A stretch of 64,000 nucleotides of DNA from Prevotella sp. ne3005 (GCF_900110085.1 NZ_FOCK01000012.1:1-64000), one strand, 5' to 3'; shown: positions 7,777-14,952, numbered from the stretch's first letter. The notes: generated by a model from the letters alone, not told the origin. Made by a program: numbers and translations.

Positions 7777-7923
7777 TCAATCGTCATCTCTGTCGTATCG
7801 ATGACTTTCTTGCCATTCTTGAGAGCATTGTTCTGCATATGACCCCTCGTATGAATCCGCAATAGGACTTCCCAAATTGACTTTTACCGCATTTACACTA
7901 ATGCCTTTATATTCTTTCTTCAT
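7777..7923 (-). CDS. Candidate RiPP precursor peptide, 48 residues
   Basis: ATG 7923 to TGA 7779-7777, first gene after a TATATTTG promoter, followed after 5 bases by the kinase/peptidase gene. The N-terminal half (MKKEYKGISVNAVKVNLGSP) is basic and hydrophobic like a leader; the C-terminal half is polar, rich in Ser, Glu, Tyr and Asp, with one Cys (33) and one Trp (36), ending RYDRDDD. Size, position and composition fit a precursor peptide of the RiPP type, with Ser19, Ser24, Ser28, Ser34 or Ser40 as conceivable phosphorylation sites. There is no direct homology evidence. Confidence 0.6.
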   Translation of the reverse strand: MKKEYKGISVNAVKVNLGSPIADSYEGSYAEQCSQEWQESHRYDRDDD

Positions 7924-7950
7924 CTTCTTTTATAATTTAATAATCATCTG

Positions 7951-7958
7951 CAAATATA
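7951..7958 (-). promoter_or_regulatory. Promoter -7 box of the peptide operon
   Basis: TATATTTG on the minus strand, 27 bases before the precursor start at 7923, with a T-rich stretch about 20 bases further upstream. Confidence 0.6.
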
Positions 7959-8160
7959 AAAAAAAGAATCAATATATGAAAAAGACTTTATGATATATTA
8001 ATTCCTATAGGCTGGGTTTAACAATATTTCAAATAAGAGCCCATCAACATCCCTGTGTCTGACGATTTATCGATCGATCACCTTCATAGTCTTTCCATCT
8101 TTTGTTCGGAATATATTTATACCCTTATGAGGTTGATTTGTCCGTTTACCATCGATTAAA
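7959..8160. other. Intergenic stretch without gene
   Basis: AT-rich sequence between the peptide-operon promoter and a palindromic repeat. I see no ORF with support and no RNA gene. Confidence 0.5.
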
Positions 8161-8231
8161 TTTTAGTCACTGGGACAGGTACCTGAGTCATAGGAGCCGT
8201 TATACCCAAGTACCTGTCCCAGCGACTAAAA
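8161..8231. repeat. REP-like inverted pair, type GGGACAG
   Basis: Two 22-base arms (8161-8182 and 8210-8231), each TTTTAGTC, one base, CTGGGACAGGTAC, in inverse orientation with a single mismatch and a 27-base loop. The element lies upstream of the lipoprotein promoter. Same core as the pairs at 2739-3081 and 8798-8912. Confidence 0.65.
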
Positions 8232-8269
8232 AAATCCCTCAATTATTTGCTAATCTCAATAAAAACCAT

Positions 8270-8277
8270 TATATTTG
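8270..8277 (+). promoter_or_regulatory. Promoter -7 box of lipoprotein gene
   Basis: TATATTTG, 36 bases before the ATG at 8314. Confidence 0.6.
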
Positions 8278-8313
8278 CACCATGACTATCGCGAAACCAA
8301 TAATTAACATAGA

Positions 8314-8799
8314 ATGATGATGAAAAGGTTATTAGCTATATTCCCCATATTTCTGCTGACTACTATGCTGGCAGGCTGTAGTGGTGATGATTCTCAGGAG
8401 GAATATGATGGTGAGATTGTGGAATTAAATAATGGTACTAAATATTTGCTAAAAGAAACCTCATCCTATTCTGACTCTCTTCGGTTTTTCCAGATAACAG
8501 TCCCATGGCTGCCTGTTAAAATGAAGGATCTACCATCATGGTTACATGAATACGTCGCAAGCAATCCTATGTTCTTGAATATTGTTCAAGGGGAATGGGT
8601 GAGTTCAAACGAGTCATTATATGTAGTATTCCCCTTTGCTCCTAGTTCGCAATTTTCCACATGTTTTCTTTCCGATGGTTCTGTCTATCATGTGATTCCT
8701 GGTTCAACATACGACGGCTATGATGGTTATGGCGGATTCCTGAATTCTACAAAGAACTGGAGAGGTATATGTCAGATTCAAGCAATAATAATAAAATAG
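8314..8799 (+). CDS. Lipoprotein, unknown function
   Basis: 161 residues with a lipoprotein signal peptide (MMMKRLLAIFPIFLLTTM, lipobox LAGC at 19-22) followed by an acidic SGDDSQEE linker typical of exported Bacteroidetes lipoproteins. The mature part carries strands and a Tyr/Gly-rich DGYDGYGG segment near the end. No family recognised. It stands alone; the stop codon TAG overlaps the first arm of the palindromic repeat at 8798. Confidence 0.8.
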   Translation: MMMKRLLAIFPIFLLTTMLAGCSGDDSQEEYDGEIVELNNGTKYLLKETSSYSDSLRFFQITVPWLPVKMKDLPSWLHEYVASNPMFLNIVQGEWVSSNESLYVVFPFAPSSQFSTCFLSDGSVYHVIPGSTYDGYDGYGGFLNSTKNWRGICQIQAIIIK

Positions 8800-8912
8800 T
8801 CGATCAAGGGGACAGGTCATTGATCTTTTATTTCGCTGCAAAGATACATATAAATAATGTAATTCGCAAGTTTTTATGGAAAGAAATCAATGACCTGTCC
8901 CTCTGATCAACT
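8798..8912. repeat. REP-like inverted pair at the rhuM truncation point
   Basis: Arms of 27 bases (8798-8824 and 8886-8912) share GGGACAGGTCATTGAT with three mismatches overall. Between them lies TATCTTTG on the minus strand. The right arm abuts exactly the place where the second RhuM copy stops matching the intact gene. Confidence 0.65.
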
Positions 8913-9224
8913 AAATTTAGTACCATTTAGTGATTTGACACGATACCCGACTGATATAATGACATCTAAGCTATAATATTGGACTGGTTTATCAGAATTT
9001 GCAATGTGTAAAAAATGCACATTGCTTTCTTTTTCCAATTCCCCTTCTTTAAAGACATTGTTAATGTGTCTTGTAATTACAGAACGTTCCCTTTGGAATA
9101 GCGATGAGATTTGTGCTTGTGTCAGCCACACAGTCTCATTCTCAACTCGTACTTCCAGCCGAATGGTTTCATCCGGTTGGTACATCACAATCTCTCCTTT
9201 GTTGCCAGATTCAATGCTTTGCAT
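8907..9224 (-). pseudogene. Truncated RhuM-family copy
   Basis: About 105 residues nearly identical to the N-terminal part of the gene at 1422-2282 (one visible change, Ile to Asn after SIESG). Homology ends after NGTKF, where the reading runs into the palindromic repeat and stops (TGA 8909-8907). The PLD-like C-terminal half is missing. It has its own TATCTTTG promoter near 9262, different in sequence from that of the intact copy, so a truncated product could still be made. Confidence 0.8.
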
Positions 9225-9470
9225 ACTATCAAATTTAGAGTTCAACATTCTTGTTGGGTGCAAAGATACGTATAAGTGAGAAGAATACAAAAAAAAATGC
9301 TTTTATTTTTAATCTCGAGTGAAGTTTGTCATCCCACGCGTTGCCCTTCCGACAAAAACAAAGCCCCTTCTGCCCCTTTGTCGCAAATCACCTACCCTGT
9401 CGCAACAAACGAACGAAGAAATCGGTTAATCCTTTGGGATTAGCCCAAAATCGCCTTACCTTTGCATCAG
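9225..9470. other. Duplicated upstream region of the RhuM copy
   Basis: From about 9346 the sequence follows 2385 onwards closely (TTGTCGCAAATCACCTACCC and the TTTGGGATTAGCCC block), including the promoter TTTG (9433-9436), 20 bases, TACCTTTG (9457-9464). The part 9255-9345 is unrelated to the first copy. Confidence 0.6.
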
Positions 9471-9592
9471 ATAATTTTTTTATATTGCTTTTGGTTTTAG
9501 TTATTTAGTTAGTAGTTTTTCTTTTTCATATTAAGTTGATTTGTTTGAACGAGAACGAGGCCTGCAGGGATGCAAGCCTCGTTCTTTATTTA
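9471..9592 (+). ncRNA. Candidate small RNA, copy 2
   Basis: Second copy of the promoter, ATG-free transcript and terminator of 2507-2630. The terminator stem (9553-9584) has one mismatch; the first transcribed bases differ but the stretch from ATATTGCTTTTGGTTTTAG to the terminator is nearly identical. Confidence 0.5.
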
Positions 9593-9641
9593 TCTTTGGG
9601 GAACTAGCACCTATACCCAGGTACCATCCATGACTATGCGT

Positions 9642-9785
9642 TCAATGGGCGAACCTGCGCAGATCTGCCTTGATTTCCTCCAATGTTCTGTTGCGTTGGA
9701 AGAACGGTATTTCCTGTTGTTCTGACTTTGATTTCTTTTTCAAACCTAGACAGATCTTCTTCAATACCTTCAATAGTTTTGCCAT
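9642..9785 (-). CDS. Small basic protein, 47 residues, unknown
   Basis: ATG 9785 to TGA 9642. Strongly basic N-terminus (MAKLLKVLKKICLGLKKKSK) and a helical end (RTLEEIKADLRRFAH). It follows two other tiny ORFs in the same direction. It could be the tail of a degraded gene. No family recognised. Confidence 0.4.
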   Translation of the reverse strand: MAKLLKVLKKICLGLKKKSKSEQQEIPFFQRNRTLEEIKADLRRFAH

Positions 9786-9838
9786 ATGCCCCATACGCCT
9801 ATCCTAGTGACTGTTATAAACCCAAATATATAATTCAT

Positions 9839-9973
9839 TCAAAACTTACGCTTTCTAAAGAGTTCCACAATGATGAAATAAGTAATCGTCACTGGCAGGA
9901 ACCACCAAGGCATTATTGCCCAAGCCAAAAAAATAATTAAAAGGCAGAAAACAATTATTGCTCCTTGAAACAT
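9839..9973 (-). CDS. Small membrane protein, 44 residues
   Basis: ATG 9973 to TGA 9841-9839. Nearly the whole chain is hydrophobic (MFQGAIIVFCLLIIFLAW, then PWWFLPVTITYFIIV) with a basic end FRKRKF, consistent with one or two membrane spans and a positive cytoplasmic tail. It lies 18 bases after the 33-residue ORF. Unknown function. Confidence 0.55.
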   Translation of the reverse strand: MFQGAIIVFCLLIIFLAWAIMPWWFLPVTITYFIIVELFRKRKF

Positions 9974-9991
9974 AAGCTAATCCTCCATTAT

Positions 9992-10093
9992 TTAATAATT
10001 CCACCACTCGTCATCATGATTCTCCATATCATCTTCAGAAGCTGGGTCAATTCCTCGCATGTAATCGTACTCTTTATCACCAGAGCCATACAT
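9992..10093 (-). CDS. Small acidic protein, 33 residues
   Basis: ATG 10093 to TAA 9994-9992. Composition is unusually acidic and aromatic (MYGSGDKEYDYMRGIDPASE ... EWWNY), hardly random sequence. It precedes the 44-residue membrane protein with 18 bases between. No promoter word is evident; the sequence upstream to 10170 is open in another frame without a start, suggesting a degraded larger gene. Unknown function. Confidence 0.45.
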   Translation of the reverse strand: MYGSGDKEYDYMRGIDPASEDDMENHDDEWWNY

Positions 10094-10174
10094 AAGCTAC
10101 TATTTATTTTGATACTCCAAGCCATTTGTAACGATATGTGGATAACTAATCGGAATGGACTTATATGCAATAAT

Positions 10175-10204
10175 AAAGGGTAGCAAACTGTGGTGCTACC
10201 CTTT
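10175..10204 (-). terminator. Terminator of the lipoprotein group
   Basis: AAAGGGTAGCA and TGCTACCCTTT form an 11-bp stem downstream of the leftward gene at 10289; the minus-strand stem ends in TTT followed by ATTATT. Confidence 0.5.
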
Positions 10205-10288
10205 GATTTTCTTATTATTTGAATTATATTATCGGTAATATGCCCATACTAATGTGCCCATCTACATAATCATTAGAATGACGTTTCT

Positions 10289-10678
10289 TTACTTAATTTT
10301 ATAGTAGGTAAAGAGTTCGCCATCTAAAAACACTAATTTATTGCCATCAGTGATTGTAAATCTACTTGTATCAACGTATCCTTTAGAGTCGGTTATCGTA
10401 ATAGTATTATCCTTTATTACATATGTCCCACTATTATCAGGATTGCTGGGTTTTTCCTTATCTTTTCTATAATCTACCATTGACCATGTAAAGTTTGCAT
10501 TGAAGGTAAACTCACAATATCGTAGCTCCCCTCTCTCATCATACTCTGCTCTCCAAGTTCCCACAAGAGGGTTAGATGAAGAATCGCCATTATCATCATC
10601 ACTACCTCCGCAAGCAGAGAAACCAACACTCATAAGCACTGTAAGAAGTGCAACTCTAAGGAATCTAATTGTTTTCAT
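10289..10678 (-). CDS. Lipocalin-like lipoprotein A
   Basis: 129 residues: signal peptide MKTIRFLRVALLTVLMSVGF with lipobox FSAC (Cys23), a GGSDDDNGDSSS linker, then NPLVGTWRAEYDERGE, the typical opening of lipocalin-like domains in Bacteroidetes, followed by alternating strands (CEFTFNANFTWSM, GTYVIKDNTITIT). Surface or periplasmic role unknown. Last of four leftward genes with near-identical signal peptides. Confidence 0.8.
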   Translation of the reverse strand: MKTIRFLRVALLTVLMSVGFSACGGSDDDNGDSSSNPLVGTWRAEYDERGELRYCEFTFNANFTWSMVDYRKDKEKPSNPDNSGTYVIKDNTITITDSKGYVDTSRFTITDGNKLVFLDGELFTYYKIK

Positions 10679-10687
10679 TGCTTCAAA

Positions 10688-11152
10688 TTATTTGGTTAGA
10701 TTAACAATTCCATATTCACTTGGACCACTGTTACGATAGTAACCATCCCACCACTCTAATTCTGAAGAATTGTTCTTGATAGATTTAAAGACAATGCGAT
10801 TATTCCCTGCTTTATAATCATTATTCCCATAGGGGACTAAATCTAACACAGTTTCTGTAGTTTTACCATTGCTACCTTTTTCTGGATGAATATATCTCAA
10901 CTTATAGCCATCTCCGTTTTTGGTAAAAATAAACGTTTCTTTTTCATTAATCGTGTATGAATCAGAATAATTGGGAGCATTTTTCTCCTTATCCCATTTG
11001 TACCATGTTTGTGAAGTAGAGTACCAAGTACCTTCAATCGAAGCAGATGTGTCACCTCCACCATTGTCATCATCACTCTTACTACATGAAGAGAAACCAA
11101 CACTAATAAGCACTGTAAAAAGTGCAACTCCAATAAATCTTAATGTTTTCAT
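10688..11152 (-). CDS. Lipoprotein B of the MKTxR family
   Basis: 154 residues, signal peptide MKTLRFIGVALFTVLISVGF, lipobox FSSC, linker SKSDDDNGGGDTS, then IEGTWYSTSQTWYKWD, again a lipocalin-like start, and a beta-rich body. Only 9 bases separate its stop from the start of lipoprotein A, so the two are probably co-transcribed. The bases upstream of its start (11153-11190) resemble those upstream of the gene at 12149, evidence of duplication. Confidence 0.8.
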   Translation of the reverse strand: MKTLRFIGVALFTVLISVGFSSCSKSDDDNGGGDTSASIEGTWYSTSQTWYKWDKEKNAPNYSDSYTINEKETFIFTKNGDGYKLRYIHPEKGSNGKTTETVLDLVPYGNNDYKAGNNRIVFKSIKNNSSELEWWDGYYRNSGPSEYGIVNLTK

Positions 11153-11256
11153 AACTCTGTTTTATTTAATTAGTAATATTAATGCCAACACATAGATGTA
11201 ACAAAACCGTTCCCTGTTACTTGTTGATGTTTCAACCTTACCAAAAACTCAAAATG

Positions 11257-11682
11257 TTACTTCTTCCTTTTCCAAATGTCACTTGATCCTGAAATAGCCA
11301 GTGTATTATTATTATCAGAGAGAGTGACAAATCTTGTTACTGTTTCGTTGTCAGTTACGATTTCTCCACTCATTTTCTGCTTTTCTTTTGAAATAAAAGA
11401 AACTTCATATGTATTACCACTTACAGATAGAATCTTATATGTGCCTTTATAAGAAATCTTCACTTTTTCTGTTTTACCATAAAATTCTGCTTGGTAGAAA
11501 GTCCCATCTGCTTTGAATTCCAAAATGTAATCATCTCCATCAATATCCGTCATCTCCCATGTGCCTATGAGGGGATTAGACGAGGGCTGAGGTTCATCAT
11601 CATCACTACCTCCGCAAGCGGAAAAACTAACACTCATAAATAAGGCCAATAAAGCCATTCCCACTAATCTAATATTTTTCAT
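11257..11682 (-). CDS. Lipocalin-like lipoprotein C
   Basis: 141 residues, signal peptide MKNIRLVGMALLALFMSVSF, lipobox FSAC, GGSDDDEPQPSS linker, then NPLIGTWEMTDIDGDDYILE and strands ending LAISGSSDIWKRKK. Closest in layout to lipoprotein A (identical ACGGSDDD and NPL(V/I)GTW). It is preceded 17 bases upstream by lipoprotein D. Function unknown. Confidence 0.8.
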   Translation of the reverse strand: MKNIRLVGMALLALFMSVSFSACGGSDDDEPQPSSNPLIGTWEMTDIDGDDYILEFKADGTFYQAEFYGKTEKVKISYKGTYKILSVSGNTYEVSFISKEKQKMSGEIVTDNETVTRFVTLSDNNNTLAISGSSDIWKRKK

Positions 11683-11699
11683 TTCAGTTCAAAATTTAA

Positions 11700-12149
11700 C
11701 TAATAATTTACACTTGATGTTCTGTTAAACAGGATAATATCATGATAATAATTCACAATGTATTTGTACTTTGACAAATTTCTTTCACCCATTCTTATCT
11801 CAGGCCAATCCTCTTTATAATAAGATTTATACTGAGCAAGATCTTCCATTGTTAAACCGTATTCTTCACATACTATTTGATAGAGTGTTTCCTTAGTGAG
11901 CGGATGATAAGCATATGGATCTAAATTCCAATCATTTAAATTAAGATATTCTTCTTGATCACTGAGAAATAGCACAACATCGTTATTTATCCATAGAAAA
12001 AGGTCAATTTCTTTATTTTCGGGTCCATATAAATAAATTCCTTTGGCATTGGCACGCATTTTTTCACTATTATCATCATCACTTTTACTACAGCCAGAAA
12101 ACACCAAGGCTGTGAGCATTATTAATCCAAATAATCTAATTGTTTTCAT
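11700..12149 (-). CDS. Lipoprotein D of the MKTxR family
   Basis: 149 residues with signal peptide MKTIRLFGLIMLTALVFSGC and linker SKSDDDNSEK. The mature part differs from the three neighbours: it lacks the GTW lipocalin start and is rich in Tyr, Asn and Leu (LDPYAYHPLTKETLYQIV, YKSYYKEDWPEIRMGERNLS). So the export leader was kept while the cargo domain is unrelated. Function unknown. Confidence 0.75.
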   Translation of the reverse strand: MKTIRLFGLIMLTALVFSGCSKSDDDNSEKMRANAKGIYLYGPENKEIDLFLWINNDVVLFLSDQEEYLNLNDWNLDPYAYHPLTKETLYQIVCEEYGLTMEDLAQYKSYYKEDWPEIRMGERNLSKYKYIVNYYHDIILFNRTSSVNY

Positions 12150-12747
12150 AAATTTGTTTTATTTAATTAGTAATATTCATGCCAACCAATCCCAAGAAGC
12201 CAGCGGTTAATAGATTAAAGAACGTGGGACTATTACTTGCTATCACCCCAGAGGTCGTGGATTACCTATCAGCTAATAATGAAGCAATAGCCCACGCATT
12301 GAGGTATATCATTCCCATAAATGGGTACAATAATCCCAAACGTGAGCATATTGCCATTACCCTTGCTGATTAGAAATTTCCACGTTTCTGAGGAAGGATA
12401 ATATCAATCGCTCTTTTCCTATGTTGAGCCATTAAAACGCACTCCTACACGTAGGGTACTTGAAACTCGTTGTAAAAGTACGCATATTATTTCATATAAC
12501 AATGGATTATGCTTAAATTTTGTGAAATTTTTAATATTTAAGCCCTACAAAACGAAAAATCCACTTAAAAATATAAGGTAGAGCACCATTACTGATGCCC
12601 TACCAAACTATTTTAGAGATTGAACTCCGCTTTAATTCGTTGTACTGATGGCAAAAGTACGAAAAGTTTTGGAATTATACAAATATCAATGGAGAAAAAT
12701 CATTCAACCCAGGTGCCTCATATCCAATGACTAGTTGAAAATGTCAT
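12150..12747. other. Gap with possible remnant and small hairpin unit
   Basis: On the minus strand one frame from 12432 to about 12170 reads like membrane protein (LGLLYPFMGMIYLNAWAIAS, NLLTAGFLGLVGM) but is broken by two in-frame stops, so it may be a decayed gene; the plus-strand 64-codon frame 12179-12373 is its shadow. At 12652-12659 a minus-strand TACTTTTG word is followed by a hairpin at 12577-12604 and TTATATTTTT, which could give a transcript of about 70 bases. Nothing else seen. Confidence 0.4.
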
Positions 12748-14118
12748 CTACTTCAGCTTGATGATGTCGCTCCAGCGGGTGGTGGGGTTCTTGCTCTTGT
12801 GGTCTTGTTTCATGGCGTTGGAGAAGACATCGGCCTTGCCCTTCCCGCCAGGCTGGGTGTATTGCTGGGCGCCGATGACGATGGTCTCGGAGCCGTAGCA
12901 TTTGTTGAGACGGTCGACCACCTGGTCGAGTCTGCTCAGCTTCTGGATCTGCTCGGCATCCACATCGAAGAGGTCTTGCTGGATGGGGTTGTTGGGAGCA
13001 ATGCCCATGACGATCACCCCGCCCCGCTTGTATTGCACGCCCTGAACGAATATCCTGTCCAGCACCTCGCCTGCCGCCTGGACAATGGAGATGGTGGAGC
13101 TGGAAGGGGTGATGAGCCTCTCCTCGTCGTATTTCCAGTATTGCAGCAGATCTTCCCTGAAGGGGTTGCTGCTGACAAACACACCCACGATGGAGGCCAC
13201 CGTATCCTGTCTTCTCAGCTTCTCGGCACAGCGGCTGGCATAGTTGGAGATATGCGTCCTGAGGGTGTCCTTGTCGCTGATCATGCCATTAAACGACCTG
13301 CTGGTGCAGATGCTTTTCTTCTTGGCCAGCTCTTCATTGGGCACGCAATCCTCGCCATTCAGCTCCTGCCAGGTTCTGACGATATTGATATTGTTGAAGG
13401 TCTGGCGAACCCATGTCTTATGATGCTGGGCAAAGTCGTAGGCCGTCTGACAGCCCAGGGCGTGCAGCTTCTCGGCATACCGTCTGCCTATGCCCCACAC
13501 ATCATCTACGGGCAACCATTTCAGGGCAGCTATGCGGTTCTCGTCGCAGTCGATGATGCAGCAGTGCCTGTAGTCGGGGTATTTCTTGGCCAGCTTCGAG
13601 GCAATCTTGGCGAGGGTCTTGTTGGGTGCAAGGCCGATGCTGACGGGCATCCCCACCCACTTCCTGATCTTCTTATGCAGGTGCTCGCCCCATCGCTGCA
13701 GGTTGAGCTCTGCTCTTCCTCTTTCGCGACTCGACAAAGCTGGATCAAGTTCCGCTTTGTTCTCGCTGCTCCATCGGTTGAGGTGATCCATGCCGTCGAG
13801 ATAGACGAAACACTCGTCGATGGAGTAGCGGAAGTAGGCTGGCGCTTCTTTGCCGATGATGCTTACCACACGGCCCGTCAGGTCGCCATACAGCTCATAG
13901 TTGCTGCTGAATACGGCTATCTTTTCATTGCCAAACTGCTCTGCCAATATGAAATAAGGTGTGCCCTCCTTGACGCCCAGCGCCTTGGCCTCATTGCTCC
14001 GAGCCACCACACAGCCATCGTTGTTGCTTAGCACCACAACGGGCTTTCCCTCCAAGTCTGGACGGAACACACGCTCGCACGATACGTAGCAGTTGTCACA
14101 GTCGATGATGCCGTACAT
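12748..14118 (-). CDS. umuC: Y-family DNA polymerase V catalytic subunit UmuC
   Basis: 456 residues from ATG 14118 ([20 protein letters not shown]), the standard start of UmuC; an upstream extension in frame is inside umuD. Catalytic palm residues appear as DCDNCY at the start and [12 protein letters not shown] further on; [33 protein letters not shown] and the C-terminal DUF4113-like end ([14 protein letters not shown] region, then WSDIIKLK) follow. It carries translesion synthesis with processed UmuD. A stretch of about 22 residues after DGMDHLNRW ([20 protein letters not shown]) is absent from usual family members and looks repeat-derived. The gene starts 4 bases after umuD. Confidence 0.93.
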   Translation of the reverse strand: MYGIIDCDNCYVSCERVFRPDLEGKPVVVLSNNDGCVVARSNEAKALGVKEGTPYFILAEQFGNEKIAVFSSNYELYGDLTGRVVSIIGKEAPAYFRYSIDECFVYLDGMDHLNRWSSENKAELDPALSSRERGRAELNLQRWGEHLHKKIRKWVGMPVSIGLAPNKTLAKIASKLAKKYPDYRHCCIIDCDENRIAALKWLPVDDVWGIGRRYAEKLHALGCQTAYDFAQHHKTWVRQTFNNINIVRTWQELNGEDCVPNEELAKKKSICTSRSFNGMISDKDTLRTHISNYASRCAEKLRRQDTVASIVGVFVSSNPFREDLLQYWKYDEERLITPSSSTISIVQAAGEVLDRIFVQGVQYKRGGVIVMGIAPNNPIQQDLFDVDAEQIQKLSRLDQVVDRLNKCYGSETIVIGAQQYTQPGGKGKADVFSNAMKQDHKSKNPTTRWSDIIKLK

Positions 14119-14122
14119 GGGG

Positions 14123-14548
14123 CTATTTCCACTTCTTGATGGTCCATACCACCACGCCCCACACCTCGAAGTTGTCACACTCGTCGATGCGGAAGGAGGG
14201 GTACTTGGGATTGGCCGACCTCAACTCGATATAGCCCTCCTTCTTATGGGTGAGGTCTAAGAGCTTCACATTGAATTCGCCATTGATATACGAAACCACA
14301 ATGTCGCCATGCTCCGCCTCTAAGGCACGGTCGATGACCACGATGTCGCCCTCTGCGATGCTCAAGTCGATCATGCTGTCGCCATCCACCCTCCCATAGA
14401 AGGTAGCCTCGGGATGCTTGATCATATCCCTGTTGAAGTCGAGGCTGTCTCGCAGATAATCATCTGCTGACGATGGGAACCCTGCCTTGATGGACGGTGC
14501 AAACAGCAGATCCAGCCTCTCTTTGAATTCTCCTTTTATCAGTTTCAT
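14123..14548 (-). CDS. umuD: UmuD-like S24 peptidase, polymerase V accessory
   Basis: 141 residues from ATG 14548 ([20 protein letters not shown]). A start nine codons earlier would be a TTG inside the promoter, so it is rejected. Self-cleavage site KAG (Ala22-Gly23), nucleophile Ser58 in GDSMID, and Lys95 in NVKLLDL give the complete LexA/UmuD Ser-Lys dyad. After RecA-stimulated self-cleavage UmuD' joins UmuC. The two genes form an operon with 4 bases between them. No separate lexA is in the window. Confidence 0.92.
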   Translation of the reverse strand: MKLIKGEFKERLDLLFAPSIKAGFPSSADDYLRDSLDFNRDMIKHPEATFYGRVDGDSMIDLSIAEGDIVVIDRALEAEHGDIVVSYINGEFNVKLLDLTHKKEGYIELRSANPKYPSFRIDECDNFEVWGVVVWTIKKWK

Positions 14549-14572
14549 GTCATTATCATTCTTTTCACGCTG

Positions 14573-14614
14573 CAAATATAATAAAAGGGCTGTACCAAAG
14601 GTCGGTACAGCCCT
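14573..14614 (-). promoter_or_regulatory. umuDC promoter with overlapping palindrome
   Basis: TATATTTG (14573-14580) lies 25 bases before ATG 14548. Just upstream a perfect inverted repeat, AGGGCTGTACC at 14586-14596 and GGTACAGCCCT at 14604-14614, covers the expected -33 area. This position suits a repressor operator for a damage-inducible operon; it may alternatively be a terminator of unidentified upstream transcription. Confidence 0.5.
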
Positions 14615-14642
14615 GAAACTTTAACTATCTTTATCAATTTCT

Positions 14643-14876
14643 CCACGCGGTTACGCGGTTACACGGTTTCATTTTGGATTTCGTAGTTTGGTATTTGGGT
14701 GTGAAAAGGGTCTTATAGATTTATTATATATTATAATATATAATAAATTAATATATAATATATAATAAATAATATAGATGTTTTGAATCTCTCCCTTCTT
14801 CTTCTCTCCCTCTTCTCGGAGCTGGGCTGAAAATCGGAAAAACAAAATGAAACCGCGTAACCGCGTAACCGCGTGG
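14643..14876. repeat. 34-bp inverted repeats around AT-rich palindrome
   Basis: Arms at 14643-14676 and 14843-14876 match in inverse orientation with one mismatch and are built from three GCGGTTAC-type units. Between them lies a long A/T block including a perfect 28-base palindrome (about 14719-14746). Further right come GGAGTTTACTCC and GTAAACCTTTGGTTTAC palindromes (to 14955). No coding potential. Possible miniature element, phage remnant or origin-like structure. Confidence 0.6.
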
Positions 14877-14952
14877 ATTTTTACTTTACTCCGACTAAAG
14901 TAGGAGTTTACTCCATGTAAACCTTTGGTTTACTACGGGTAAACATTTCGAC

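Noticed and set aside
7671..7865. Plus-strand frame of 64 codons opposite the precursor-like peptide
   Set aside because: It covers the junction of two well-placed leftward genes and has no promoter; treated as a shadow.
6292..7923. Lasso peptide cluster
   Set aside because: A HprK-like kinase and PqqD-like protein occur in such clusters, but the asparagine-synthetase-like cyclase and the transglutaminase-like leader peptidase are missing.
10137..10145. TGTGGATAA as a DnaA box marking a replication origin
   Set aside because: Only a single box was noticed, with no cluster and no dnaA gene nearby.
12799..14031. Plus-strand frame of 410 codons
   Set aside because: Complete antisense of umuC, caused by high G+C codon use of that gene.
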